From NCBI RefSeq assembly GCF_014203395.1, contig NZ_JACHIW010000001.1, positions 4,571,501-4,635,500 on the forward strand: DNA of 64,000 bases, written 5' to 3'. The DNA comes from Saccharopolyspora phatthalungensis (GTDB lineage: Bacteria > Actinomycetota > Actinomycetes > Mycobacteriales > Pseudonocardiaceae). The notes beneath the pieces are model-generated. The model was not told the origin of the DNA. It worked only from the letters and a program-made list of their open reading frames with translations, and ran no database searches. The translations under genes and the position numbers were made by a program. The number at the start of each line of letters is the position of its first letter. The first letter of the stretch is position 1. Shown piece after piece: positions 42,286 through 50,894 of the stretch.

Positions 42286-42486
42286 ATGACATTGCCGCGC
42301 GAGCCGAAGAACTGGCGGAAGTCGAGCCGTTCTACGCAGACGGACAACTGCGTGGAGGTCGGCCGGATCGGTGACGGCGCCGCCGTTCGTGACACGAAGG
42401 ATCGGGCCGCCGGGTACTTCACCGCGAGCGCTGGGCAGTGGTCGGCGTTTATTGCCGCTGTGAAGGGTGACCGGTTCGAGGTCTGA
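42286..42486 (+). CDS. DUF397 family protein, second tandem copy
   Basis: A 66-residue protein from ATG 42286 with GAAGGAG upstream. WRKSSRSTQTDNCVEVGRIG and the last 35 residues are nearly identical to copy 1. Because a terminator separates the copies, it would need readthrough or its own promoter in 42101-42247. Confidence 0.85.
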   Translation: MTLPREPKNWRKSSRSTQTDNCVEVGRIGDGAAVRDTKDRAAGYFTASAGQWSAFIAAVKGDRFEV

Positions 42487-42495
42487 ACCTAGGTG

Positions 42496-42540
42496 AACGA
42501 AAGCGGTCCTCGATCGGAGTGTGATCGGGGGCCGCTTTCG
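42496..42540 (+). terminator. Hairpin terminator after DUF397 copy 2
   Basis: CGAAAGCGG (42498-42506) pairs with CCGCTTTCG (42532-42540), same sequence as copy 1. Confidence 0.7.
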
Positions 42541-42668
42541 CGGCGTTGGCGGTCATTGCCGAGAAACCCGTGGTACGCCTCGGTAGCACTGGCGCCAGGG
42601 TGACCATCCGCTCACAACCGGGGAAATTCGCTGGCGGAAGCCTGGGACTACCTGGTTAGGTTCCGGAC

Positions 42669-43670
42669 ATGTCCGACATCTCCGCTGCTGATCGTCTGCG
42701 GGTGTGGGTTCGGGAAGATTTCGGCATCGACCTCGTGGCGATCGAGCCGGTTGGGGTCGGCGCGGACGTGGCGGCAGAGGTCTGGCGCGGGGTCTGCTCC
42801 GGCGGTGCTCGGTACGCCGTCAAGTACAGCTGCGGCGGGACGACCGCCGGGCTGACCGTGTCGGCTTGGCTCGTCGAGCGCGGCGTGTCCGGGGTGGTGG
42901 GGCCGGTTGCGACCCGCCGTGGCGAGTTGTGGAGCGAGCGCGCAGGTCGTCGCCTGTCCCTGGTGCCGTGGGTTTCCGACGACGGCGCGCTGAACGGCGG
43001 GATGACCGCGCACCACTGGGAATCCTACGGAGCGCTTCTCGCGCAGGTGCCCGCCACGCCCCCGGTCGAGGCGGCCACGTCGTTGCCTCGCGAGGACCAC
43101 ACGCACGAGCGTTGGGCATCGGCCGTGCGTGTCCTGCACGGCGACTGCACGTCGGCCAGGGATTCGGCCGATCACCTGGTGCGTTGCCTGGCCGAGCAGT
43201 GGTGCGCCGCGACGGACCGGATCGGTGCGCTCCTCGCGCAGGCCGACGACCTGGGGCGGGGACTTCGCTCCCGGCACGCGTCCAACGTGGTGTGCCACGG
43301 CGATCCGCATCTGGGGAACCTGCTGTTGCGCGGCGAGGAAGTCTGGCTGATCGACTGGGACGACACGGTTGTCGCGCCGCGCGAACGGGATCTCCTGTTC
43401 GTGATCGGTGGGGTCCTTCCCTTCGCCCCGGTGAGCCCGCAGGAGCAGCAGTGGTTCTTCGCCGGGTACGGGCCCGCCGACGTCGATCCCGACCGCTTGG
43501 CCTACTACCGCTGTGTGCGCGCCTTGGAAGACCTCGCCGGCCCGGCCGCACAGATTCTGGAACTCCGGTACCCCGACGCCGAGCGGGCGGATGCGCTGTC
43601 GGCCTTTCGCGGCGTCCTGTCGTCCACCGGCATCGCAAACCTGGCCCTCTCGCCGACGCGGGACGGCTGA
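42669..43670 (+). CDS. Aminoglycoside-phosphotransferase-like kinase
   Basis: A 333-residue protein. The catalytic loop is VCHGDPHLGNLL and the metal-binding motif is LIDWDDTV, both as in the APH/choline-kinase fold; an N-terminal lobe Lys is in YAVKYSC. It might phosphorylate an aminoglycoside, spectinomycin-like or other small substrate. Antibiotic resistance is not established. It is followed 22 bases later by a NUDIX gene. Confidence 0.82.
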   Translation: MSDISAADRLRVWVREDFGIDLVAIEPVGVGADVAAEVWRGVCSGGARYAVKYSCGGTTAGLTVSAWLVERGVSGVVGPVATRRGELWSERAGRRLSLVPWVSDDGALNGGMTAHHWESYGALLAQVPATPPVEAATSLPREDHTHERWASAVRVLHGDCTSARDSADHLVRCLAEQWCAATDRIGALLAQADDLGRGLRSRHASNVVCHGDPHLGNLLLRGEEVWLIDWDDTVVAPRERDLLFVIGGVLPFAPVSPQEQQWFFAGYGPADVDPDRLAYYRCVRALEDLAGPAAQILELRYPDAERADALSAFRGVLSSTGIANLALSPTRDG

Positions 43671-43692
43671 ACTCCGATCGGTAAGGGGAATC

Positions 43693-44169
43693 ATGGCCGA
43701 GCTGCCACTGCGTGATCGGGTTGGCAACGTGCTCGTTGACATCCGGTTCACGGCCGAGTCCGAACTGGCCTCCTTCGACGACCGGTCGATGCCGCTGTCG
43801 CTGGTCGTGGTCGGCCTCGCCGACGCCGTGCTGATGATGCTCAATGGCCTGCGAGGCTACTGGGAGTTACCTGGCGGGTTGCGCGAGCCGGGCGAATCGC
43901 CGCGCCAGGCCGCGATACGGGAGTTGGCCGAGGAGACCGGAATCCGGACGACAGCGCTGGACTTGGCCGCTGTCGTCGAGTTCGAGCTCGTGCGGCCCGC
44001 GCGCCACGAATACGCGGCGGTCTACCGGACCGACCTGAAGGCAGTGCCGCGGCTGGTGGTCAACGACGAGGCGTCGGACTTCCAGTGGTGGATCCCGCAC
44101 ACGCCGCCTGCCGTGGACATGAGTCCAATCGATGCCGAGATCGGCAGGCGCGTGCTGGAGCTGTCGTGA
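43693..44169 (+). CDS. NUDIX hydrolase
   Basis: A 158-residue protein from ATG 43693. The Nudix box GGLREPGESPRQAAIRELAE, then ETGI, is complete. Probably co-transcribed with the upstream kinase. Substrate unknown. Confidence 0.85.
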   Translation: MAELPLRDRVGNVLVDIRFTAESELASFDDRSMPLSLVVVGLADAVLMMLNGLRGYWELPGGLREPGESPRQAAIRELAEETGIRTTALDLAAVVEFELVRPARHEYAAVYRTDLKAVPRLVVNDEASDFQWWIPHTPPAVDMSPIDAEIGRRVLELS

Positions 44170-44217
44170 GCCCGGGTCCCGGCTTCGGTTATCGACTACG
44201 ACGGGCGGGAACACAGC

Positions 44218-44697
44218 TCACGGTAGGCGGCCGGTGCTCCGCAGCAGGTCAAGCAGGCGGTCGAGGAAGGCAGCCTGCGCCGGGTTGAGCTTTTCGCGGG
44301 CGGTTTCCGGGTCGCACCACAGGGCGCGGTCGACTTCCGGGAATCTTTGGCGGCGACCGGATTTCGGCGGCCATTCCATTTCGAACTCGTTGCTGCGCAG
44401 GGCGTCCGCGTCGAAGTCACCCTCGACCGCCCAGGCGGTCACGAGCTTGCCGTTGCGCTGTTTGACCTCGCCGAGCGGCATCAGTTCGCGTTCGGTCAGC
44501 TGCGTACCTGTCTCCTCGCCGAACTCGCGGATCGCCGCCGACTGGGCGTCCTCGTCGGGGTCGTATTCGCCCTTCGGGATCGACCAGGCGCCGGCGTCCT
44601 TCTTCTTCCAGAACGGACCGCCCGGGTGCACCACGAGGACGTGAGGAATACCGTCTTCGATCTTGAACAGGAGGATGCCCGCGCTTCGTTTGCTCAC
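44218..44697 (-). CDS. NUDIX hydrolase (convergent)
   Basis: A 159-residue protein from GTG 44697 (SKRSAGILLFKIEDG). Nudix box: GEYDPDEDAQSAAIREFGEE. The layout (FWKKKDAGAWSIPKGEYD) resembles predicted NTP pyrophosphohydrolases active on oxidised or diadenosine nucleotides. Its 3' end faces the other NUDIX gene with a 48-base gap. Confidence 0.85.
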   Translation of the reverse strand: MSKRSAGILLFKIEDGIPHVLVVHPGGPFWKKKDAGAWSIPKGEYDPDEDAQSAAIREFGEETGTQLTERELMPLGEVKQRNGKLVTAWAVEGDFDADALRSNEFEMEWPPKSGRRQRFPEVDRALWCDPETAREKLNPAQAAFLDRLLDLLRSTGRLP

Positions 44698-44906
44698 CCC
44701 ACCAGTGTCGCGCACACGATCGCGTTGCGGGGGTAGCCGCGCGCTTCCGGGTCCGATGTGGATGGTGGCGAGGTTTCGCCGTGCGGGTCCGAGCGCGACG
44801 CGCGCGATCACCAAGCGTTCATGTCGACCTCGCGCAACGGGTTGCTGAGATCAACGCGGGGTCGTCCGCTCTGGCGAAAATCCCGAAACCCGTCGATGCT
44901 GGCAGC

Positions 44907-45938
44907 GTGGAACGGGTCGTGCTGCATGTGGATCTCGATCAGTTCATCGTCGCGGTCGAGCTGTTGCGCCGCCCTGAGCTGCGGGGGCGGCCGGTGCTCG
45001 TCGGCGGCTCCGGCGACCCGAAGCAGCGCGGCGTGGTCGCCGGCGCCTCCTACGAGGCGCGGGAGTTCGGGGTCCGCTCCGGGACGCCCCTGCGTACCGC
45101 GGCGGCCCGCTGCCCGGAAGCGGTGTTCCTGCCCGCCGACCGCGAGACCTACCTGGCGGCATCCGCCGACGTGATGGCGGCGCTGGGGGAGGTCGGCGGC
45201 ATCCTGGAGGTCGCCGGCTGGGACGAGGCGTTCATGCTCGTCGACACCGAGGACGCCGAGCTGACCGCGCGGGCGGTTCAGCGGCATGTGCGGGAGCGCA
45301 CCGCCCTGGCGTGTTCGGTGGGCATCGGCGATAACAAGCTCCGGGCGAAACTCGCCTCCGGACTGGCCAAGCCCGCCGGGGTGCGTCGGCTCGACATGTC
45401 CAACTGGGTCGAGGTCATGGCGGCGCGGCCGACGGACGCGTTGTGGGGCGTTGGTGCGAAAACCGCGAAGAAGCTCGCGGCGCGCGGTATCGCCACCGTC
45501 GGCGACTTGGCCCGGACCGCGATGGCCGATCTTGTGGGCGATTTCGGACCCAACATCGGGCCCTGGCTCGTCGCGCTGGCGCACGGCTACGATTCCACGC
45601 CGGTCACCGACGAGCCCTACCGGGCGCGCTCGCACGGCCGGGAGGCCACCTTCCAGCAGGACCTGCGCGACAAGGCCGAAATGCGCGCGGAGATCACTCG
45701 CCTGTCGCACGTCGTCGCCGACGATCTCGCGGCCGAGGACGCCCTGGCCCGCCGGGTCGTGGTGAAGGTCCGCGACTCCCGGTTCGCGACCCACACCCAC
45801 GGCGTTTCGCTGCCGACCCACACCCGCGACGCGGCGGCGATCGAACAAGCCGCCCAAACCGCCCTCGACCGGTTCCCCCTGGACCGCCCGGTGCGTCTGC
45901 TCGGCGTCCGTGCCGAGATCGCCCGCGCCGCGGGCTAA
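44907..45938 (+). CDS. dinB: Y-family DNA polymerase IV
   Basis: A 343-residue protein taken from GTG 44907 (VERVVLHVDLDQF); the open frame extends upstream to 44781. HVDLDQFIVAVE contains the first catalytic Asp, and GWDEAFM replaces the usual SxDEAFL but keeps Asp-Glu. The helix-hairpin-helix WGVGAKTAKKLAARGI and the little-finger region follow. It performs error-prone lesion bypass. The Trp in the active-site motif and the short length point to an actinobacterial DinB3-like subgroup. Confidence 0.82.
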   Translation: MERVVLHVDLDQFIVAVELLRRPELRGRPVLVGGSGDPKQRGVVAGASYEAREFGVRSGTPLRTAAARCPEAVFLPADRETYLAASADVMAALGEVGGILEVAGWDEAFMLVDTEDAELTARAVQRHVRERTALACSVGIGDNKLRAKLASGLAKPAGVRRLDMSNWVEVMAARPTDALWGVGAKTAKKLAARGIATVGDLARTAMADLVGDFGPNIGPWLVALAHGYDSTPVTDEPYRARSHGREATFQQDLRDKAEMRAEITRLSHVVADDLAAEDALARRVVVKVRDSRFATHTHGVSLPTHTRDAAAIEQAAQTALDRFPLDRPVRLLGVRAEIARAAG

Positions 45939-46057
45939 AGCGAACGGCCCGTTCACCTAGCCCAGGCGGGCGAACGGGCGCTACCGCTACCCGGCTTGGA
46001 CCTGGCTCCCGTGATCTGCGCCGTCCTCGCCATCACCGACCACGCGTGCCCCGCGAG

Positions 46058-46085
46058 GTGGGCGTTTTCGTGCGAAATCGCCCAC
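46058..46085. repeat. Palindrome related to the dispersed element
   Basis: GTGGGCGTTTTCG and CGAAATCGCCCAC form an inverted repeat with a central TG; a second half-site (TTTTCGCGCGAAATCGC) follows near 46109. It lies in the 340-base gap 45939-46280, which has no convincing gene. Confidence 0.45.
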
Positions 46086-46280
46086 GCCTTGCGGAGAAAA
46101 CGTCTTTTTCGCGCGAAATCGCTGCGGTCAGCGCCCCGCACCGTGATCGCCTCGCACAACGCCGTAGATCCGAAGGCTAGACGGGCTCATCCAGCAATCT
46201 TGACAGATCGGCGGGAGCGCTGTTCGCTATCTGGGAACGACCGTGTGCAAAATTGAATCCGCTGCGGAGGGTGGCCGACG

Positions 46281-47105
46281 GTGGCGGTTTCGGCGGACAA
46301 GCCCAAGCGAATCGATGACGCGGTGCTCGGTGCGGATCTGCTGGCTGGCAACGCGAACGTGATCATGCAGCTTGCCCGTCCCGGTGTGGGCTACGGCGTG
46401 CTGGAGAGCCGGGTCGAAAGTGGCCAGCTGTTCCGGCATCCGGTGAAGCGGACCCGCACGACCCTCGGCTACCTCGTGGTCGCCACGATGGGGACCGAGC
46501 GGGAGCGAGCACTGTTCCGGCGCGGGGTGAACCGCGTGCACGCGCGGGTGCGCTCGACGGATTCGAGCCCGGTCGCATACGACGCCTTCGACCCCGGCCT
46601 CCAGCTCTGGGTGGCGGCCTGCCTGTACAAGGGCATCGAGGATCTCTACCGGATCTTCTTCGGCGAACTCGGCGGCGAAACGGCCGAGGTCTTCTACCGG
46701 GACGCGGCGGTGCTGGGCACGACCTTGCAGGTCCCGCCGGAGGCGTGGCCGGCCGGCCGGGCCGGGTTCGAGGAGTACTGGACCGAGTCGCTGAACCTGA
46801 TCTCCATCGATGACACCGTGCGCGACTACCTCTACGACCTGACGGTGCTGGCCTGGCTGCCGCGCCCGGTGTCGCTGTTGTTCGGCCACTTCAACAAGTT
46901 CGTCACGACCGGATTCCTCCCGGAGCGCTTCCGGGAGGAGATGCGGCTGCCGTGGACCGCCCGGGACCAGCGCCGGTTCGACGCGCTGATGTCGGTGCTC
47001 GCGGCCATCGTGCGGCGGCTGCCGCCGGTCGTGCGCCGGTTCCCGTTCAACCTGGTCCGCTGGGACCTGCGCCGCCGCATCAGGACCGGCCGACCCCTCG
47101 TCTGA
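46281..47105 (+). CDS. MpaB-family oxygenase (DUF2236)
   Basis: A 274-residue protein from GTG 46281 (GGAGG upstream). NANVIMQLARPGVGYGV, HPVKRTRTTLGYL and GTERERALFRRGVNRVHARV are typical of the latex-clearing/MpaB-like oxygenase family, including the Arg/His heme-environment residues. It may oxidatively cleave an isoprenoid or lipid. Not in an operon. Confidence 0.83.
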   Translation: MAVSADKPKRIDDAVLGADLLAGNANVIMQLARPGVGYGVLESRVESGQLFRHPVKRTRTTLGYLVVATMGTERERALFRRGVNRVHARVRSTDSSPVAYDAFDPGLQLWVAACLYKGIEDLYRIFFGELGGETAEVFYRDAAVLGTTLQVPPEAWPAGRAGFEEYWTESLNLISIDDTVRDYLYDLTVLAWLPRPVSLLFGHFNKFVTTGFLPERFREEMRLPWTARDQRRFDALMSVLAAIVRRLPPVVRRFPFNLVRWDLRRRIRTGRPLV

Positions 47106-47327
47106 CACACCCTCGCCGGACAATGAGCTTTGTGGACAGTTCTATGTAGACAAGGTTCGGCGATGCACGACTCCGGAAGCCAACCGGGTTGCGCGCTCAG
47201 GCTCCCGGATGTCGCCATGACGCGCGCGAGTGGCGTCTCTCTGCCTTGGTGTCACGCGGCTCCAACGAAACCGCGACGTCCACGTCGTCAGGCTTGGCGA
47301 CTCGATCCAGATTGGTTAGAGTTGGCC

Positions 47328-47346
47328 ACTAGAGTCTGAGTCTAGT
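47328..47346. promoter_or_regulatory. Inverted repeat ACTAGA-N7-TCTAGT
   Basis: Perfect 6-bp arms at 47328-47333 and 47341-47346, about 60 bases before the start at 47406, in the otherwise empty 300-base gap 47106-47405. Confidence 0.4.
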
Positions 47347-47405
47347 AAGCTCGGTGAGCCACGCTCGTCGGCCGCACCCTGGCGGCTGAAGGAGGAATCG
47401 GGAGC

Positions 47406-47603
47406 ATGCGGCACGTGTCCGTGTCAGACCTGCATTTCCACTACGAGTTCCGCGGAGCGGGAGAGATGGAGATTCTCGGGAAGCCGATCCCGGGCGCGCG
47501 GTCAAAGACGATCGCCGGGCACGGTCCACACCTGACCAATCGGGAACAATTCGCATCGATCATCGCGGAGGCGGTGAGCCGAAATGCCGCAATGCCCAGG
47601 TGA
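47406..47603 (+). CDS. Hypothetical 65-residue protein
   Basis: ATG 47406 follows AAGGAGG. FHYEFRGAGEMEILGKPIPG is followed by a helical tail (NREQFASIIAEAVSRNA). No family recognised. It sits just before the TenA-like gene, with an operator-like repeat upstream. Confidence 0.5.
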   Translation: MRHVSVSDLHFHYEFRGAGEMEILGKPIPGARSKTIAGHGPHLTNREQFASIIAEAVSRNAAMPR

Positions 47604-47682
47604 ACCTGCCATCGGCGGCGCTACCTGTGTGGGTAGCGCGGTCGGCAGAGTGGATCACGCGCCGGACCGGGGGTTTCGCAGA

Positions 47683-48336
47683 ATGGCTAATGTGCAGGAT
47701 TTCCTGACCTCGCTGCAGGAAGAACTCGCGCTGAACGAGGGCGATAATCGGTTCGTGCCATTGGTCCAGGAGGGGCGGGTTTCGCGAACCGTGCTAGCCG
47801 TTTTGGCGGCCGAGGAGCACCGGATCGTTGCCAGCGATTGGCGAAGCTTCCTGACCCTGGCCGGCCGCGCGCAGGGGTCGGCCGTACGGGAATTCTTCGC
47901 CGGGCTGGCGCAAGGGGAGGGCATGGCGTGGCAGGCGCTTCCGCCATTGTCCGCGGCTTTGGGGATGGACGCGGCAGCGGTTCGCAGCTACCGGCCACAG
48001 GCCGGTTGCCAGGCATATCCCGCTTATCTGGCGTGGCTGGCGTTGAACGCCGAGCCCGCGGACGTGGTCGTCGCGGTGACCGCGAACTTCGCGGCCTGGG
48101 GGAGTTACTGCGCCGCGATCGCTGAAGCGCTGCGCACCCGGTACGGGTTGGACGACGAGGCGTGCGCGTTCTTCGACTTCTTCGCTTCGCCACCACCCGA
48201 CGCCGACGAAGTGGCATCGGCGGCACTGCACGAGGGCATCGAAGCCGGACTCATCACCGACGCGGCCGGCGAATACGGTCGTCTCTTTCAGAACTTCGAG
48301 CTGATGTTCTGGAACACCCTGGCGGATCAGGCTTAG
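47683..48336 (+). CDS. TenA/PqqC-like heme-oxygenase-fold protein
   Basis: A 217-residue all-helical protein from ATG 47683. LTSLQEELALNEGDNRFVPL, EHRIVASDWRSFLTLAGRA and FAAWGSYCAAIAEALRTRYG fit the TenA-like superfamily. The classical TenA thiaminase Cys is not evident, and no thiamine genes are nearby. Role unknown. Confidence 0.65.
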   Translation: MANVQDFLTSLQEELALNEGDNRFVPLVQEGRVSRTVLAVLAAEEHRIVASDWRSFLTLAGRAQGSAVREFFAGLAQGEGMAWQALPPLSAALGMDAAAVRSYRPQAGCQAYPAYLAWLALNAEPADVVVAVTANFAAWGSYCAAIAEALRTRYGLDDEACAFFDFFASPPPDADEVASAALHEGIEAGLITDAAGEYGRLFQNFELMFWNTLADQA

Positions 48337-48505
48337 GCAACACCGCGCCGCGGCGGTCGGTCGACGTGCCGGGACGGGGCACTAGCTGGCCCCGTGGGGG
48401 CGCCGATCCGCTGAACGGCCGCCCGCCCAGCCGCGCGCCTCCGGTGAGCGCATCGGCGCGGGCTGGACCACCCTGGTGGGGAGGGGACAACACCGGGAGG
48501 TCTGG

Positions 48506-49396
48506 ATGAACGGCGGACCTGTAGTCGTGGGAGTCGATGGCTCGGCGGTCGCGCGGAATGCCGCTCGCTGGGCGGCCCGGGAAGCGTCGCGGCGCCGGTC
48601 CGGCCTGCGGATCGTCTATGCGGACGCGACCGCCCAGCCCGTGCTGGCGGGTACGCCCGGTCTGCACCTGCCGAGGGAACACCGGGTGCACATTCGCGAA
48701 CAGGTTTCGCGCTGGCTGGACGCCAGTGCCGATGTCGCGCGGGAGCAGGCGCCGGACGTGCCCGTCGGCACCGCGTCCGTGCCCGGCACGGCGGAGAAGG
48801 TGCTGATCGCGGAGACCGAGAACGCCGGGCTCCTGGTGGTGGGGGATCGCGGGTTCGGCGGGTTTACGGGCCTGCTCGCCGGTTCGGTCGCGGTCAAGGC
48901 CGCCGCGCACGCGCACTGCTCGGTGGTGGTCGTGCCGGATACCGGCGAGCCGCTGACCTTCCCGGTGACCGGCCCCGTGTTGGCCGGAGTGGACGACGCC
49001 CGGTCCGCCGAGTTGGTGCTGGCGCACGCCTTCGCCGTGGCGGCGTCTTGGACGGTCCCGGTGCACGTCGTGCACACCTGGGAGGTGCTCGGGATCGACC
49101 TCAGGTGGATGCGCTCCCGGCTGCCCGAGCAGGAGGTCAACGAGAACGAAGAGCGGTTCGTCGCCGAGGCCCTGGGGGGCTGGGGCGCGCGGTATCCCGA
49201 CGTCGAGGTCCAGCGGTTCGTCAGCCGCGGATCACCGACCGCGGAGCTGCTCGCCCGCGCGAAGGAAGCCCAACTCGTGGTGGTCGGAGCCCGCGGCAGG
49301 GGCGGGGTCGCGGGCGCGCACCTCGGCTCGACCAGCCACAAGTTGATCCACCACGCGCCGTGCCCGGTGCTCATCGCCCGCGACACCCCGCACTGA
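48506..49396 (+). CDS. Universal stress protein with tandem UspA domains
   Basis: A 296-residue protein from ATG 48506 (GGGAGG upstream). Two Usp domains: the first starts VVVGVDGSAVARNAARWAAR and ends VGDRGFGGFTGLLAGSVAVK; the second ends VGARGRGGVAGAHLGSTSHK. Both have the G-x2-G-x9-G(S/T) ATP-binding pattern. A typical actinobacterial dormancy or stress protein. Confidence 0.9.
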   Translation: MNGGPVVVGVDGSAVARNAARWAAREASRRRSGLRIVYADATAQPVLAGTPGLHLPREHRVHIREQVSRWLDASADVAREQAPDVPVGTASVPGTAEKVLIAETENAGLLVVGDRGFGGFTGLLAGSVAVKAAAHAHCSVVVVPDTGEPLTFPVTGPVLAGVDDARSAELVLAHAFAVAASWTVPVHVVHTWEVLGIDLRWMRSRLPEQEVNENEERFVAEALGGWGARYPDVEVQRFVSRGSPTAELLARAKEAQLVVVGARGRGGVAGAHLGSTSHKLIHHAPCPVLIARDTPH

Positions 49397-49425
49397 CGCC
49401 AATTCCCTTCCGCCCCTTCCATCCC

Positions 49426-49482
49426 GACGGGATGTGCTGTCGTCCCGACAGGATGTGCTGTCGTCCCGACGGGATGTGCTGT
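49426..49482. repeat. 21-bp tandem repeat, about 2.7 copies
   Basis: GACGGGATGTGCTGTCGTCC(C) is repeated at 49426, 49447 and 49468 between two convergent genes, just at the 3' end of the flavoprotein gene. Confidence 0.75.
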
Positions 49483-50705
49483 CAGCTCGGCTGGGTGCGG
49501 CGCTGGTAGGCGCGGAGGTCGAAGCCGGGCTTGGTGGCCTCGTCGAACGGGACGGTTCGGCCCGCGGCGAGCAGGCGGCGGGCGGCCATGTGGTCGGACG
49601 GGCGGTTCAGCGATTCGACGGCGACCAGCTCTCCCCGCCGGAAGGCGAGCACCGAGAACTTGCCCTCGCCCGGGTCGCCGATCAAGTGGGTCCGGTCGTG
49701 ACCATCCGCCAGCCCGGCGATCTGCAGCTTCAGGTCGCTCTGGTGGCTCCAGAACCAGGGGAGGCTGCGATACTCGCCGACGATTCCGCTGGTGATCTGC
49801 TTCGCCACGTGCTGCCCCTGGTCCAGGGCGTTCTGCACCGACTCCAAACGCACCGAGGAACCGGTGCGGGCGCTGGGAAAACGAGCGCAATCGCCGATCG
49901 CGAACACCGCCGGATCGCAGGTGCGGAGGGTCGCATCGACCAGGATCCCGTTGTCGGCGGCCAGCCCGCAGTCCCGCGCGAGCTCGTCACGGGGCAGCAC
50001 GCCCGCTCCGATGACGACGAGATCGGCGGGGAAGGTCCGGCCGTCCGTCGTGCGGACGCCGGTCACCCGCCCGTCCCGACCGATGAACTCCGCTGCCAGA
50101 TGGGCGAATCGGAGCACCACACCGCTTTCCGCGTGCGCGCGAGCGAAGTGCGCCGACATGTCGGCCGTGACCGCGCGGCCCATCAGCCGGTCGGTCGCCT
50201 CGAACACCACGACCTCGGCTCGGCCGCTGAAAGCGGCGGCGAGCTCCAAGCCGATGAAACCGCCACCGATGATCACGACCGCTTCGGTCGCCGCCATGCG
50301 GGACCGGATCTCGCGGGCATCGGCGAGATCGCGCAGCATGCACACGCCCGCCAGCTCCTCGCCGGGGATGCCCAGCCGCCGGGGCCGGGCGCCGGTAGCC
50401 AGCACCAGTCGTTCCCAACCCAGCCGACGCCCATCGCCGAAGCCGACGGTGCGGCCCTCGCGGTCGATCGCCGTTACCCGCTCGCCGGTCACCAGCTCGA
50501 TCCCGTTGTCGGCGTAGAAGGACTTCGCGCGCAGAGGCAGCGCGGCCTCATCGCCTTCGAGGAACGACTTGGACAACGGCGGGCGCTGGTAGGGCAACTC
50601 GGGTTCGGCGCCGATCAGCACAACCGGCTCGGCGTAACCCTCGCGGCGCAACGCCGCCGCCGTTTGGGCGCCGGCCTGACCGGCGCCGACGATCACTGCG
50701 GTCAT
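49482..50705 (-). CDS. Ferredoxin/rubredoxin reductase-like FAD protein
   Basis: A 407-residue pyridine-nucleotide-disulfide-type flavoprotein. FAD motif VIVGAGQAGAQTAAAL at the N-terminus, LPYQRPPLSKSFLEG, ATGARPRRL, the NAD motif VVIIGGGFIGLELAAAF near residue 145, and VFAIGDCARFP for FAD. It would pass electrons from NAD(P)H to a ferredoxin, often for cytochrome P450. No P450 or ferredoxin is adjacent. Confidence 0.88.
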   Translation of the reverse strand: MTAVIVGAGQAGAQTAAALRREGYAEPVVLIGAEPELPYQRPPLSKSFLEGDEAALPLRAKSFYADNGIELVTGERVTAIDREGRTVGFGDGRRLGWERLVLATGARPRRLGIPGEELAGVCMLRDLADAREIRSRMAATEAVVIIGGGFIGLELAAAFSGRAEVVVFEATDRLMGRAVTADMSAHFARAHAESGVVLRFAHLAAEFIGRDGRVTGVRTTDGRTFPADLVVIGAGVLPRDELARDCGLAADNGILVDATLRTCDPAVFAIGDCARFPSARTGSSVRLESVQNALDQGQHVAKQITSGIVGEYRSLPWFWSHQSDLKLQIAGLADGHDRTHLIGDPGEGKFSVLAFRRGELVAVESLNRPSDHMAARRLLAAGRTVPFDEATKPGFDLRAYQRRTQPS

Positions 50706-50894
50706 CGCTGCTCCGCCGGGATCCGCACGGTGCAGTCGAACATCTCGTTCTCGTCGTTGATCATCCCAGGCAGCCTATCCGCGTCGGCTGGATCGGTGTA
50801 GTCATGACCGACCGGAGCTCCCACAGAAGGCGACATCGAGACCCGGCAACATCTAGGCCCGGGGATTCAGCGCAGGGTCATCCGTGACCCGGTG

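Larger units (their letters stand above)
42248..42540 (+). repeat. Tandem duplication, copy 2
   Basis: Begins with only about 13 codons of the regulator's C-terminus (SKLIADVIKEGDD versus TELIADVIRSKET), then a full DUF397 gene and the same terminator. Confidence 0.85.

Noticed and set aside
42114..42422. 102-codon minus-strand frame across the DUF397 duplication
   Set aside because: It is antisense to the second DUF397 gene; only a short non-duplicated part (42101-42247) could be a remnant.
42669..43670. Confirmed aminoglycoside resistance gene
   Set aside because: Only the general APH-fold motifs are visible; the family includes many non-resistance kinases.
49426..49482. CRISPR array
   Set aside because: Repeats are directly adjacent with no spacers; no cas genes are in the window and no other array-like repeats were seen.
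49482..50705. Possible MftD or MftG near the mycofactocin locus
   Set aside because: Motifs are of a two-dinucleotide ferredoxin reductase, not an FMN lactate-dehydrogenase-like or GMC protein; it is also outside the operon.
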